NCBI GenBank assembly: GCA_040080965.1
Contig: JBEBHH010000006.1
Coordinates: forward strand, 62,001-126,000
Source: SHZI01 sp040080965
GTDB taxonomy: Bacteria; Pseudomonadota; Gammaproteobacteria; Steroidobacterales; GCA-2729495
Reading direction: 5' to 3'
Length of the DNA: 64,000 nucleotides
Part shown: positions 44,261 through 53,039 of the stretch, piece by piece
Numbering within the stretch: the first letter of the stretch is position 1
Layout of the letters: every line of letters starts with the position of its first letter
Made by a program: the position numbers and the translations under genes
The notes under the pieces: model-generated
Told to the model about the DNA's origin: nothing
What the model saw: the letters and a program-made list of their open reading frames with translations, nothing else
Databases searched by the model: none

Positions 44261-46432
44261 TCAAAACTTGCCGTAGTAGCCTTCCTTGAGCGCGTCGAAG
44301 AGGTTGGCGGCAGTGTGCATCTCGCCGTCGTACTCGACCTCCTCGTCGCCACGCACCGTGACTTCGGTGCCATCGTCCAGGACGAAGGTGTACTTCGTGT
44401 TCTGCAGGTCCTTTTCCTTGACTAGCACGCCCTGGAATGCCTCGGGATTGAAGCGGAAGGTGGTGCAGCCCTTCAGTCCCATGTCGTAGGCGTACATGTA
44501 GATGTCCTTGAACTCCTCGTAGTTGAAGTCCGTCGGGACGTTGGCCGTCTTGGAAATGGAGGAGTCCACCCAGCGCTGGGAGGCGGCCTGGATATCCACG
44601 TGCTCCTTCGGCTTGATGTCCTCGGCAGTCACGAAGTAGTCCGGCAGCTGTTCGTCGCCTTTACCATCACCTTTTCCATCGCCTTTTCCATCACCGGGGG
44701 CCGCAGAGGCATTCACCAGTTGCCGGTAGGCCAGCAGCTCGAAGGACAGGACCTCGACCTTTTCCTTCGACTTCTTGCCCTCCCGGATCACATTCCGGAA
44801 GTACTGGTGGGCAAAGCTGGGCTCGATGCCATTGCTGGCATTGTTGGCAAGTGACAGCGAAATGGTGCCGGTCGGGGCGATCGAGCTGTGATGGGTGAAG
44901 CGGGCGCCGACGCGCTCCAGGTCCTTCACCAGCTCCGGCGCCACCTCGGCGACCCGCTGCATGTAGCGGCTGTAGCGGGCGTGCAGGACGCGGCCTGGAA
45001 TCCGGTCACCGGCCTTGAAGCCGTCCCGGCCCATCTCGGGGCGCTTGCGCAGCATCTCCGGGGTGACGGTGAACTCCTCCAGGAGGATGGGGGCGGGCCC
45101 CTTCTCGCGGGCCAGGTCCAGCGCCGTTTCCCAGCCGGCCAGCGCCATCTCGCGGGACACGTCCTCGGTGAACTTCACGGAGTCCTTCGAGCCGTAGCGC
45201 ATCCGGAGCATGGTGAGCGTCGAGCCCAGGCCGAGGAAACCCATGCCGTGGCGGCGCTTGCGCAGGATCTCGTCCCGCTGCCGCTGCAGTGGCAGGCCGT
45301 TGACCTCGACCACGTTGTCCAGCATCCGGGTGAAGACCTTGACGACCCGGTGGAACTCGTCCCAGTCGAAGCGCGCGGTGTCGGCGAAGGGCTCCAGCAC
45401 GAACTTGGTCAGGTTGATCGAGCCCAGCAGGCAGGAGCCGTAGGGCGGCAGCGGCTGCTCGCCGCAGGGATTGGTGGCCCGGATGGTCTCGTCGAACCAG
45501 TTGTTGTTCATCTCGTTGACCCGGTCGACGAGCACGAAGCCGGGCTCGGCGAAGTCGTAGGTCGACGCCATGATCATGTCCCACAGGCGGCGGGCCGGCA
45601 GCTTCTTGTAGATGCGGCAGGCCACCTGGCCCTTGTCGTTGGCGACGTAGCCGTTGGTAGTGGGCCAGTCGCGCCAGAGCACCTGGTCCCGGTCATCCAG
45701 GTCCAGGCCCAGCTGCTCGACCTCGCGGGCATCCAGGGGAAAGGCCAGCGCCCAGTCCCGGTTGAGCTTGACGGACTGCATGAACTCGTCGGTCACGAGC
45801 AGGGACAGATTGAACTGCCGGAGCCGCCCGTCCTCCCGCTTGGCCCGGATGAAATCGAGCACGTCGGGATGACCTACGTCGAAGGTGCCCATCTGGGCGC
45901 CACGCCGGCCGCCGGCCGACGACACCGTGAAGCACATCTTGTCGTAGATATCCATGAAGGACATGGGACCGGACGTGTGGGCCCCGGCGCCGGACACGTA
46001 GGCGCCCTTGGGCCGGAGCGTCGAGAATTCGTAGCCGATGCCGCAGCCGGCCTTCAGCGTGAGGCCGGCCTCGTGGACCTTGGTCAGGATGTCCTGCATC
46101 GAATCGCCGATGGTGCCGGACACGGTGCAGTTGATGGTGGAGGTGGCGGGCTTGTGTTCCCGGGCGCCCGCATTGGAAATGATCCGGCCGGCCGGAATGG
46201 CACCGCGCCGAAGGGCCCACAGGAACTGCTCGAACCATCGCTCCCGGTCACCTTCGGCTTCCACGTCCGCGAGGGCCCGGGCGACACGCTGGTAGGTGTC
46301 GTCCATGGTCTCGTCGATCACGTCCCCCGACTTCGACTTCAACCGGTACTTCTTGTCCCAGATGTCGATCGAGGCTTCCTGGAAGCCGATGGTCACTGCC
46401 CGGGTGTTTTCCAACTGCACTGCTGATTTCAT
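44261..46432 (-). CDS. nrdJa: Class II (B12-dependent) ribonucleotide reductase, catalytic subunit
   Basis: Reduces ribonucleotides with adenosylcobalamin and needs no oxygen or separate radical subunit. 723 residues; the ten-stranded barrel contains STINCTVSGTIGDSMQDIL, GRRGAQMGTFDVGHPD, NPCGEQPLPPYGSC with the radical Cys, and SIAPTGTISL. The ATG at 46432 begins MKSAVQLENT. An odd low-complexity run PGDGKGDGKGDGKGDEQ lies near two thirds of the protein. It forms an operon with nrdJb. No other reductase class is in the window. Confidence 0.94.
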   Translation of the reverse strand: MKSAVQLENTRAVTIGFQEASIDIWDKKYRLKSKSGDVIDETMDDTYQRVARALADVEAEGDRERWFEQFLWALRRGAIPAGRIISNAGAREHKPATSTINCTVSGTIGDSMQDILTKVHEAGLTLKAGCGIGYEFSTLRPKGAYVSGAGAHTSGPMSFMDIYDKMCFTVSSAGGRRGAQMGTFDVGHPDVLDFIRAKREDGRLRQFNLSLLVTDEFMQSVKLNRDWALAFPLDAREVEQLGLDLDDRDQVLWRDWPTTNGYVANDKGQVACRIYKKLPARRLWDMIMASTYDFAEPGFVLVDRVNEMNNNWFDETIRATNPCGEQPLPPYGSCLLGSINLTKFVLEPFADTARFDWDEFHRVVKVFTRMLDNVVEVNGLPLQRQRDEILRKRRHGMGFLGLGSTLTMLRMRYGSKDSVKFTEDVSREMALAGWETALDLAREKGPAPILLEEFTVTPEMLRKRPEMGRDGFKAGDRIPGRVLHARYSRYMQRVAEVAPELVKDLERVGARFTHHSSIAPTGTISLSLANNASNGIEPSFAHQYFRNVIREGKKSKEKVEVLSFELLAYRQLVNASAAPGDGKGDGKGDGKGDEQLPDYFVTAEDIKPKEHVDIQAASQRWVDSSISKTANVPTDFNYEEFKDIYMYAYDMGLKGCTTFRFNPEAFQGVLVKEKDLQNTKYTFVLDDGTEVTVRGDEEVEYDGEMHTAANLFDALKEGYYGKF
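44657..44695. repeat. 12-bp tandem repeat within nrdJa
   Basis: Three near-identical 12-mers (GCCTTTACCATC, ACCTTTTCCATC, GCCTTTTCCATC on the plus strand) plus a partial fourth encode Gly-Asp-Gly-Lys repeats in NrdJa. The run is in frame and AT-richer than its surroundings. Confidence 0.85.
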
Positions 46433-46580
46433 GATGGACCCTGCCCCCTGCGCCAGTCCCTGATACCGGTACTTTCGACCGGTCTTACCGAATACTTGTC
46501 CACGGCCCCCGGCGGGCCTTCGCCCCTGGCGGAACCGGCCGCCCGGCCCCGCCAGCCGTCCCCCGTTATGGGCCCGGTCC

Positions 46581-46624
46581 TCTGGCCCGTCTCTGGCCCG
46601 TCTCTGGCCCGACTCTGGCCCCGT
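46581..46624. repeat. Four 11-bp tandem repeats in the nrdJa leader
   Basis: TCTGGCCCGTC, TCTGGCCCGTC, TCTGGCCCGAC and TCTGGCCCCGT follow each other without gaps. They fall in the predicted 5' untranslated region of nrdJa. Confidence 0.85.
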
Positions 46625-46718
46625 TGCCACCCCGGGTGTCCGCCACTTCCGGGAGTCGTCCCGTCGGGAGGCGGCAGTTGTGAGGGGGAACGGGTCCGAT
46701 ATTTTGACGAAAACGCCA

Positions 46719-46734
46719 GCACAAGATGTTGTGC
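46719..46734. promoter_or_regulatory. NrdR-box-like palindrome
   Basis: GCACAAGATGTTGTGC is an inverted repeat (GCACAA/TTGTGC with four central bases), closely resembling NrdR-box palindromes of the CACAA-N4-TTGTG type. It lies just downstream of the predicted nrdJa start of transcription, a suitable place for repression. Flanking CGCC/GGCG pairs extend it to an 11-bp stem. Confidence 0.6.
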
Positions 46735-46747
46735 CGGCGCTGGTCGT

Positions 46748-46776
46748 ACATTAGGCATCGTGCCGGATCGTGTCAA
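46748..46776 (-). promoter_or_regulatory. Sigma-70-type promoter for nrdJa-nrdJb
   Basis: On the minus strand TTGACA (46771-46776) and TAATGT (46748-46753) are separated by exactly 17 bases. It is the best-matching housekeeping promoter noticed in the window and directs transcription toward nrdJa. Confidence 0.75.
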
Positions 46777-47040
46777 GAAATTTGTAGCCCCAGAAGGCGG
46801 GACTCTTTTCCTTGTAAATCATGTATTTGCTTAAATCATAACCAACCGCGTCAAGCTGCTTTAGCCGGCCCCCGTCCCGCCGGTCCGGGAGGCTGCGGCA
46901 CCACAAGATCTTGGGTTTGGCCGTCCCCAGCCCCTGCACCGGTTTTCCACAGGTTCTGCGCCCGGGCGGAGCGCCTTGCAGCGCGGGGAAACCCGCTATG
47001 ATTCCGCGCTCTCATCCCTCTCTCCGGAAGGTTTTCGCGC

Positions 47041-48435
47041 ATGACAGGAGTCACCGCACGGGCGGCAGTTGGTCTCGTCCTGGCCGCCGCCGTCGCCTCC
47101 ACGACCTTGAGCAGCCCGGCCCGCGCCCAGGTCCCGGCCAGGATCGGAGGGCAGGACTTCCCCTCCCTGGCGCCGCTCGTCAAGCAGGTGGAGCCCGCGG
47201 TGGTGAGCATTGCCACCAAGGGCACGGTGAGCGCCCCCACCAACCCGCTGATGGAGGACCCCTTCTTCCGCCGTTTCTTCGGCTTTCCGGACCAGCAGCA
47301 GCAGCGCCGGCGCCAGGTGCAGAGCGCGGGCTCCGGCGTCATCGTGGACTCGGCGAAGGGCTACATCCTGACCAACCACCACGTCGTCGAGAACGCGGAG
47401 GAGATCGAGGTCTTCCTGACGGACAACCGCAGCCTCAAGGCCAAGGTGGTGGGTTCGGACCCCGGCACTGACATCGCCGTGCTGCAGGTCGAGAACGGCA
47501 AGAACCTCGTCCAGATGAAGCTCGGCAATTCCGACCAGGTGCAGGTCGGTGACTTCGTGCTGGCCATCGGCAATCCCTTCGGCCTGCAGCACACCGTGAC
47601 CTCCGGCATCGTCAGTGCCCTCGGCCGCAGTGGCATCAATCCCGACGGCTACGAGGACTTCATCCAGACCGACGCGTCGATCAACCCGGGCAATTCGGGT
47701 GGTGCCCTCGTCAACCTCAAGGGCGAGCTGGTCGGGATCAACTCCGCCATCTTCAGCAACAGCGGCGGCAACATCGGCATCGGCTTCGCGATTCCCGTGA
47801 ACATCGCGAAATCCATCATGAACCAGATCCTCCAGTTCGGTGAAGTGAAGCGGGGACTGCTGGGCGTGAGCATCTCGGACTTCAATGCGGACAGCGCGAA
47901 GGCCTACGGCGTAGAGGGCACGGCCGAGGGGGCGCTGGTGCAGGAGGTCGTGGACGGCTCCGCCGCGGAAAAGGCGGGCATCGAGGTGGGCGACGTCATC
48001 GTCTCGGTGGACGGGCAGCGGATCAAGTCCGCCTCCGACCTGCGAAACACGGTCGGCCTGAAGCGCAGCGGCGACAGCGTGCGCGTGGAAGTCGTGCGGG
48101 ACGGCAAGCGGCGCCAGTTCACCGCCCTCCTCAGCGAGGTCAGCAGCACCGCGCGTATCAGCGGCGACGACATCCACCCGGGACTGGCCGGCGCGGAACT
48201 GGCCAACCACGAGGGCAAGGCGGACCAGTTCGCGGGCCCGGGGGTGCGCATCGAGTCCGTCGAGCCGGACAGCCCGGCGGCACTGGCGGGGATCCTTGCT
48301 AACGACATCATCGTGTCAGTGAACCGGATACGCGTGCGGAACGTGCGGGAGCTGCAGCAGGCTGCGGGCCAGCAGAGCCTGCTCATCCTCAGCGTCCGGC
48401 GCGGCAACCGGAACCTGCTGTTGCAGATTCGTTGA
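47041..48435 (+). CDS. Periplasmic serine protease, HtrA/DegP/MucD family
   Basis: 464 residues: signal peptide (about 1-29, ending ARA-Q), trypsin-like domain with His114 (LTNHHVV), Asp144 (GTDIAVLQ) and Ser219 (NPGNSGGA), then two PDZ domains (about 275-365 and 385-460). A Gln/Arg-rich LA-loop region (QQQQRRRQVQ) follows FFRRFFGF, as in DegP/MucD. The triad is complete. The promoter is weak by eye; it may be under an envelope-stress sigma factor, but no such element was identified with confidence. Confidence 0.95.
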   Translation: MTGVTARAAVGLVLAAAVASTTLSSPARAQVPARIGGQDFPSLAPLVKQVEPAVVSIATKGTVSAPTNPLMEDPFFRRFFGFPDQQQQRRRQVQSAGSGVIVDSAKGYILTNHHVVENAEEIEVFLTDNRSLKAKVVGSDPGTDIAVLQVENGKNLVQMKLGNSDQVQVGDFVLAIGNPFGLQHTVTSGIVSALGRSGINPDGYEDFIQTDASINPGNSGGALVNLKGELVGINSAIFSNSGGNIGIGFAIPVNIAKSIMNQILQFGEVKRGLLGVSISDFNADSAKAYGVEGTAEGALVQEVVDGSAAEKAGIEVGDVIVSVDGQRIKSASDLRNTVGLKRSGDSVRVEVVRDGKRRQFTALLSEVSSTARISGDDIHPGLAGAELANHEGKADQFAGPGVRIESVEPDSPAALAGILANDIIVSVNRIRVRNVRELQQAAGQQSLLILSVRRGNRNLLLQIR

Positions 48436-48469
48436 GCACGCGCGAGGGACGGTGCCGGTAACGCCGACG

Positions 48470-49429
48470 ATGTCGTCCTGCTGCGTGACCGGCGGCAGCG
48501 GATTCGTGGGCTCGCGCCTCGTGGCCCGCCTCGCGAACACAGGGCACGCGGTCACCGTGCCCACCCGGGATCCCGAGCGCTGCCGGCACCTCCGGCTGCT
48601 GCCGACGGTCCGCGTGGTCCGGGCGGATGTCCACGCGCCCGGCGTGCTGGAGGGACTGCTCCGTGGCGCCGACGCCGTCATCAACCTGGTCGGCATCCTC
48701 AATGAACCCGGCCGGAACGGGTCGGGCTTCCGCCGGGCCCACGTGGATCTCACCCGCCGGCTCATCGAGGCCTGCGAAAGCGCCGGCGCAGGCCGTCTCG
48801 TCCAGATCAGCGCCGTGAATGCGGCTAGCCCGGACGCAGCGGACACGGTGACCAGCCATTACCTGCGCTCGAAGGGCGAGGCGGAGTCGTTGGTCCGGGC
48901 CTCGGGCCTGCGCTGGACGATCCTGCAACCTTCCGTGATCTACGGCCCGGGCGACTCGTTCCTGAACCGCTTTGCCGGCCTGCTGCGGGCCATTCCACTG
49001 GCGTTGCCCCTCGCCATGCCGGAAGCGCGCTTCTCGCCCGTGCACGTCGCCGACGTGGTGGCGGCGATTGCCCGGACGGTCGACGATCCAGCCACCACGG
49101 GCCGCACCTACCCACTCTGCGGGCCTGGCACCTTTACCCTGCGGGAGCTGGTCCGGATGGTGGCTGACACGCTGGGGCTGCGGCGCGCGATCATCGGACT
49201 GCCGCGGCCGGTGTCCCGCCTGCAGGCGGCCATCATGGACTTCGTGCCGGGCAAGCCCTTCTCGACGGACAACTACCGGTCGCTGCTGACGGATAGCGTG
49301 GGCAGCACCGACGGGCTGCGTCAGCTGGGCATCCAGCCCCGCGCCCTGGCGCCAAACCTGGCCGGAGCGCTCGCCGGGGCGGGCCTGACCGGCATCATGG
49401 ACAGCTACCGCCGGCAGGCACGGCGCTGA
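48470..49429 (+). CDS. NDUFA9-like NAD(P)-binding protein (complex I-associated, atypical SDR)
   Basis: 319 residues with the Rossmann motif CCVTGGSGFVGSRLV, NLVGILNEPG, LVQISAVNAASPDA, YLRSKGEAE with the Tyr/Lys pair displaced as in atypical SDRs, and LQPSVIYGPGDSFLNRFA. The family is related to the mitochondrial complex I subunit NDUFA9, but its bacterial role is not settled. The start could be the GTG at 48452. Its 3' end overlaps the convergent peptidase gene by 35 bases. Confidence 0.85.
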   Translation: MSSCCVTGGSGFVGSRLVARLANTGHAVTVPTRDPERCRHLRLLPTVRVVRADVHAPGVLEGLLRGADAVINLVGILNEPGRNGSGFRRAHVDLTRRLIEACESAGAGRLVQISAVNAASPDAADTVTSHYLRSKGEAESLVRASGLRWTILQPSVIYGPGDSFLNRFAGLLRAIPLALPLAMPEARFSPVHVADVVAAIARTVDDPATTGRTYPLCGPGTFTLRELVRMVADTLGLRRAIIGLPRPVSRLQAAIMDFVPGKPFSTDNYRSLLTDSVGSTDGLRQLGIQPRALAPNLAGALAGAGLTGIMDSYRRQARR

Positions 49430-50492
49430 CGGCGGCCGCGCGCCCACGGCCGAGTTCCTCCAGCGTCCGCTCCCGTTCCTCCGCATCGAGTGCCCCCAGC
49501 GCCTCGACGCCGGAGTAGAAGCGCGCCAGATCGCCACCCTCCCGCGCCAGCAGTGCGGCAAACGCCGGCACCCGCTCCTCGTAGGACGACAGGGCCGCCA
49601 GGCGCGCGTTGTTGAGGCCGGGTGCGAACCAGCCGTCGAACCAGGGCGGCGAGTCCCAGCCTGCCCGGAGACCTTCGTAGGCGGCCCGCGCCGCGTCGAA
49701 CGCCGCAGACCGCTGCCGACGCCGCTCATCGACCGGGGCGTCGGCGGCGTAGACGACCGCCAGCGTTTCCCGCAGGTCCCCGAGGATGCCGAGCGCCGCT
49801 GCCCGGCGGGCCTGGCGACGGTGGAAATGGCAGAGGCCCGCGAGGTCGTTGCGGGCCGCGAGCCAGCGGCGGGTACCTTCCTCCTCGACGAGCGTCGCGA
49901 AGCCTTCGTTGAACAGCGTGTCGCCCGGCACGTAAATGCGCTGGTGGGCCAGTTCGTGGAACAGGAGCCCCGCCAGCGCGGACTCGTCGTCGCCGAGCAT
50001 CGTGTTCAGGACCGGATCGTCGAACCAGCCCAGCGTCGAATAGGCCGACACGCCGCCAACGAACACGTCGTCGCCGCGGGCGGCCTGCGCCGCGGCCGAC
50101 TCCCGGGCGCGAGACTCGCTGAACCAGCCCTGGTAGGTCGTGCAACCGGCGACCGGGTAGCACCACTCGTGGGGCTCTAGCGAGAACTCCGGGGCGGCAA
50201 ACACGTTCCAGACCACATACGGGCGCTTGAGGTCCACGTAGTGGCGATAGCTCGCCGAGGCGGGCAAGCCGAGCTCCACACGGGCGAACACGAGGGCGGA
50301 GTCCACCACCAGGAGTTGCTGGCGCAGGGCGGCCGGCGTGGCCGGGTCGGCCAGCACCTTCTCCAGTGGCTCCCGGGCGCGCATCACGGCTGCCTGACCA
50401 GCAGCGGCCTGCAGGTAGTAGCCGGCACAGCCCGCGAGCAGGGCCACGGTCAGCAGCGCCAGCACGACGGCGCGCACCAGCGTGGCAGGCAT
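49395..50492 (-). CDS. Lipoprotein aminopeptidase/metalloprotease
   Basis: 365 residues. The signal peptide ends in a lipobox, LLAGC, with Cys22 as the lipidated residue when the ATG at 50492 is used. The zinc motif HELAH (in LLFHELAHQRIYVPG) is followed by a downstream Glu in NEGFATLVEEEG, an HExxH-type gluzincin arrangement. It matches the putative aminopeptidase family common in proteobacteria, whose substrates are not well defined. WCYPVAGCTTYQGWFS is a conserved family segment. It is divergent from cca. Confidence 0.85.
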   Translation of the reverse strand: MPATLVRAVVLALLTVALLAGCAGYYLQAAAGQAAVMRAREPLEKVLADPATPAALRQQLLVVDSALVFARVELGLPASASYRHYVDLKRPYVVWNVFAAPEFSLEPHEWCYPVAGCTTYQGWFSESRARESAAAQAARGDDVFVGGVSAYSTLGWFDDPVLNTMLGDDESALAGLLFHELAHQRIYVPGDTLFNEGFATLVEEEGTRRWLAARNDLAGLCHFHRRQARRAAALGILGDLRETLAVVYAADAPVDERRRQRSAAFDAARAAYEGLRAGWDSPPWFDGWFAPGLNNARLAALSSYEERVPAFAALLAREGGDLARFYSGVEALGALDAEERERTLEELGRGRAAAVSAVPAGGSCP

Positions 50493-50536
50493 CGGCGGTG
50501 AAGCGGTTCCGGTCACGGCCTCGCGAGGATAGCGGC

Positions 50537-50542
50537 TACAAT
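50537..50542 (+). promoter_or_regulatory. -10-like TACAAT directly before cca
   Basis: TACAAT ends six bases before the cca ATG at 50549, the same geometry as at kdsD. A leaderless cca transcript is plausible. Confidence 0.35.
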
Positions 50543-50548
50543 TCCCGC

Positions 50549-51805
50549 ATGCAGATCTACCTCGTGGGCGGCGCCGTTCGCGACCAGCTGCTCGGCCTGC
50601 CCGTGCGGGAACGGGACTGGGTCGTGGTCGGTGCCACGCCCGGCGAGCTCGAGAAGCTCGGCTACCGGCGCGTCGGCCGGGATTTCCCCGTCTACCTGCA
50701 TCCCGATACCAGCGAGGAGTACGCGCTCGCGCGCACGGAAAGGAAGACCGGCCCCGGGTACCGGGGCTTCGAGGTGCATGCCGATCCGGCCGTCACGCTG
50801 GACGAGGACCTGCAGCGGCGCGACCTGACCATCAACGCCATGGCCCTGACGGATGCGGGGCTGATCATCGATCCGGCGGGCGGGCGGGCACACCTGGAAG
50901 CACGCCTGCTGCACCACGTCTCTGACGCCTTCCGGGAAGATCCGGTCCGGATCCTGCGCGTCGCCCGCTTTGCCGCCCGGCTGCACGACCTCGGCTTCCG
51001 CGTGGCGCCGGCGACACTCGATCTCATGCGCTCGATGGTCCAGGCCGGCGAAGTCGCGGCGCTCGTGCCCGAGCGGGTCTGGCAGGAAACGGCGTCTGCC
51101 CTCGCGGAGCCAAGGCCCGACGTCTACCTGCAGGTGCTGCGCGACTGTGGCGCGCTCGCCGTGATCTTTCCCGAAGTGGACGCGCTCTTCGGCGTGCCGC
51201 AGCCGGCGGAATGGCACCCGGAAATCGACACGGGCGTGCACGTGGGCCTTGCCCTGTTCCAGGCGGCGCGGTCGCACTTCAGCACCGAGGTGCGCTTTGC
51301 CGTGCTCGTGCACGATCTTGGCAAGGCCACTACCCCGCGGGCGGAACTGCCGCGCCACGTGGGCCACGAGGAACGCAGTGTCGAACTGGTCCAGGCCCTG
51401 TGCCAGCGCCTGGCGATCCCCAACCGCTTCCGGGACCTCGCGGTCGCCGTCGCACGCGGTCACGGACTGTGCCATCGCGCCCTCGAGCTGCGGCCGGTGA
51501 CGCTGCTGAAGCTTCTCGAGAGCCTCGATGCCTTCCGGCGCGGGGAACGGGTGACGGAATTCCTCGACGCCTGCGAAGCGGATGCCCGGGGACGCACCGG
51601 CCTGGAGGACCAGCCCTACCCGCAGCGGGACCTGGTGCTGGCGGCCTGGCGCGCGGCGCTTGCCGTGGACGCGCGGGCCGTCGCCGGTCCGGGCGGGCCG
51701 GGTGAAGGACTGGTCGGCGAGAAGCTCGGGGAGGCCATCCGGAACGCCCGGCTCGCCGCCGTGACCGGGGCCCGCGAAGCATTCGGGGTCGGGCGGGGCG
51801 GCTAG
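50549..51805 (+). CDS. cca: CCA-adding tRNA nucleotidyltransferase with HD domain
   Basis: Adds or repairs the 3' CCA of tRNAs. 418 residues: the N-terminal head begins MQIYLVGGAVRDQLLG and has RERDWVVVG with the catalytic carboxylates; RRDLTINAMA and REDPVRILRVARFAARL follow. The C-terminal HD phosphohydrolase domain (HVGLALFQ, LVHDLGKATTP) is typical of the gammaproteobacterial multifunctional enzyme. Its TAG shares CTAG (51802-51805) with the convergent methyltransferase stop. Confidence 0.96.
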   Translation: MQIYLVGGAVRDQLLGLPVRERDWVVVGATPGELEKLGYRRVGRDFPVYLHPDTSEEYALARTERKTGPGYRGFEVHADPAVTLDEDLQRRDLTINAMALTDAGLIIDPAGGRAHLEARLLHHVSDAFREDPVRILRVARFAARLHDLGFRVAPATLDLMRSMVQAGEVAALVPERVWQETASALAEPRPDVYLQVLRDCGALAVIFPEVDALFGVPQPAEWHPEIDTGVHVGLALFQAARSHFSTEVRFAVLVHDLGKATTPRAELPRHVGHEERSVELVQALCQRLAIPNRFRDLAVAVARGHGLCHRALELRPVTLLKLLESLDAFRRGERVTEFLDACEADARGRTGLEDQPYPQRDLVLAAWRAALAVDARAVAGPGGPGEGLVGEKLGEAIRNARLAAVTGAREAFGVGRGG

Positions 51806-52974
51806 AGGCGGCCCCGGAGATCCCGCACCGTCAGCGGGAAATCCGGCGAGAAGCCGCGCGTGAGTGCGAGCACCTTGAAGCGCTCGCCCATTTCCCCGGG
51901 CAGGAGCAGGCGCTGGACCTCCTGCACGTCACGCAGGTGGCCGGCGCCCGCCGCGTCTCCGCCAGCCTTCAGGTCATCGAGGACACTCGACGCCAGCAGC
52001 ACGTGTGCCTGGGTGGCGTAGGCCGCCACGTCGAAGCCGCAATCCGCGGCAGTCTGCGCGGCGGCCGAGAAGTCGACCCAGGCGGTCAGGTCCTGGAGCC
52101 CCGGCAGGAAGAACGGATCGCCATGCTGTCGGTGCCGGTAGTGGCAGACCAGCGTCCCGTCGCGGCGCCCGGCATGGTAGATCTCGCGGCGTGTCCCGCC
52201 GTAGTCGATGAAGAGTGCCAGCCCCCGGCCGATGGACGCCAGCAGGGCATCGAGCCAGCCTGCGTGCCGCAGCCCGATCTCGCTCGTGTAACCCGCTGAG
52301 AACTGCTCGCCAAGCTCAGACTGCAGGTTCCCGATCGCCGCCGCGAGCGGCGGCGGGGCCGGCCGCGAGTCCCAGCCGAGACGCCCGTCCAGGACCCGGA
52401 CGCCGAGCTGTTCCGGCCGGCCCGCGCCAATGCGAAAGCGCTCGACGGGCAGCGCGTCCAGCACTTCGTTGGCCAGCACGACGCCCTGCAGCGGCGCCGC
52501 CGGCAAGGCATCGAGCCATGTCACCCGCGGCAGCAACTGCGGGACCCGTGCTTCGATGGCCCGCCGTTGCCGGTCCCGCAGGTCCCCGCTGACGTCGAGC
52601 AGCAGGTACTCGTCGGGCGGCGCGTCGCGGAGGGCGAACAGGAGTTCCGCGGCGAGCGCGCCGGACCCGCCACCGACTTCGAGGATCACGCCGCCGCCGA
52701 GCTGGCGAAGCGCGGCACGGGTGAGGCGCGCCAGGCAGCGGGCGAAGACGGCGCCGAGTTCAGGCGCCGTAACGAAGTCGCCCGCGGCGCCGAATTTCTG
52801 CGCGCCGGCGCTGTAGTAGCCGAGGCCGGGCGCGTACAGGACCGTGTCCATGTACTCCGCGAAACCGAGGAAGCCGCCGCTCGCGGCGATCCGCGCCGCC
52901 ACCATCGCCCGGACCCTGTCACTGTGCTCCCGCGCCCCGGCCCCGGGCGGCGGCAGATCGGATCCGGTTTGCAT
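51802..52974 (-). CDS. NDUFAF7/MidA-like SAM-dependent methyltransferase
   Basis: 390 residues of the family whose mitochondrial member NDUFAF7 methylates an arginine of a complex I subunit. FAEYMDTVLYAPGLGYY, GDFVTAPELGAVFA, motif I LEVGGGSGALAAELL, VLANEVLDALPVERF and FIDYGGTRREIYH are all family signatures. The bacterial substrate is not established. It is divergent from folM with a 65-bp gap. Confidence 0.9.
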   Translation of the reverse strand: MQTGSDLPPPGAGAREHSDRVRAMVAARIAASGGFLGFAEYMDTVLYAPGLGYYSAGAQKFGAAGDFVTAPELGAVFARCLARLTRAALRQLGGGVILEVGGGSGALAAELLFALRDAPPDEYLLLDVSGDLRDRQRRAIEARVPQLLPRVTWLDALPAAPLQGVVLANEVLDALPVERFRIGAGRPEQLGVRVLDGRLGWDSRPAPPPLAAAIGNLQSELGEQFSAGYTSEIGLRHAGWLDALLASIGRGLALFIDYGGTRREIYHAGRRDGTLVCHYRHRQHGDPFFLPGLQDLTAWVDFSAAAQTAADCGFDVAAYATQAHVLLASSVLDDLKAGGDAAGAGHLRDVQEVQRLLLPGEMGERFKVLALTRGFSPDFPLTVRDLRGRL

Positions 52975-53039
52975 CGTGGTGTTATCTTAGCGGCTGTTTC
53001 TCCAGCGCCTGCCATCAGCGTCGGCAGAAGGCCAATTGC

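Larger units (their letters stand above)
46433..47040. other. 608-bp divergent regulatory region between nrdJa and htrA
   Basis: No gene seen. From left it holds an ACCGGT/ACCGGT hairpin near the nrdJa start (about 46470-46490), four 11-bp tandem repeats (46581-46624), an NrdR-like palindrome (46719-46734) and a strong minus-strand promoter (46748-46776). A second CACAAGAT half-site with palindrome CAAGATCTTG follows (46902-46913), then a weak TATGAT -10 for htrA (46997-47002). The nrdJa leader would be about 310 bases. No clear cobalamin riboswitch box was found in it. Confidence 0.6.

Noticed and set aside
46433..46740. Possible adenosylcobalamin riboswitch in the nrdJa leader
   Set aside because: A B12-dependent reductase makes it attractive, and CAACGG-like bases occur, but no proper B12 box or the conserved core arrangement could be found.
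46943..46951. DnaA-box-like TTTTCCACA in the nrdJ-htrA gap
   Set aside because: A single imperfect box with no cluster, no AT-rich unwinding region and no dnaA/gidA neighbours; not evidence for an origin.
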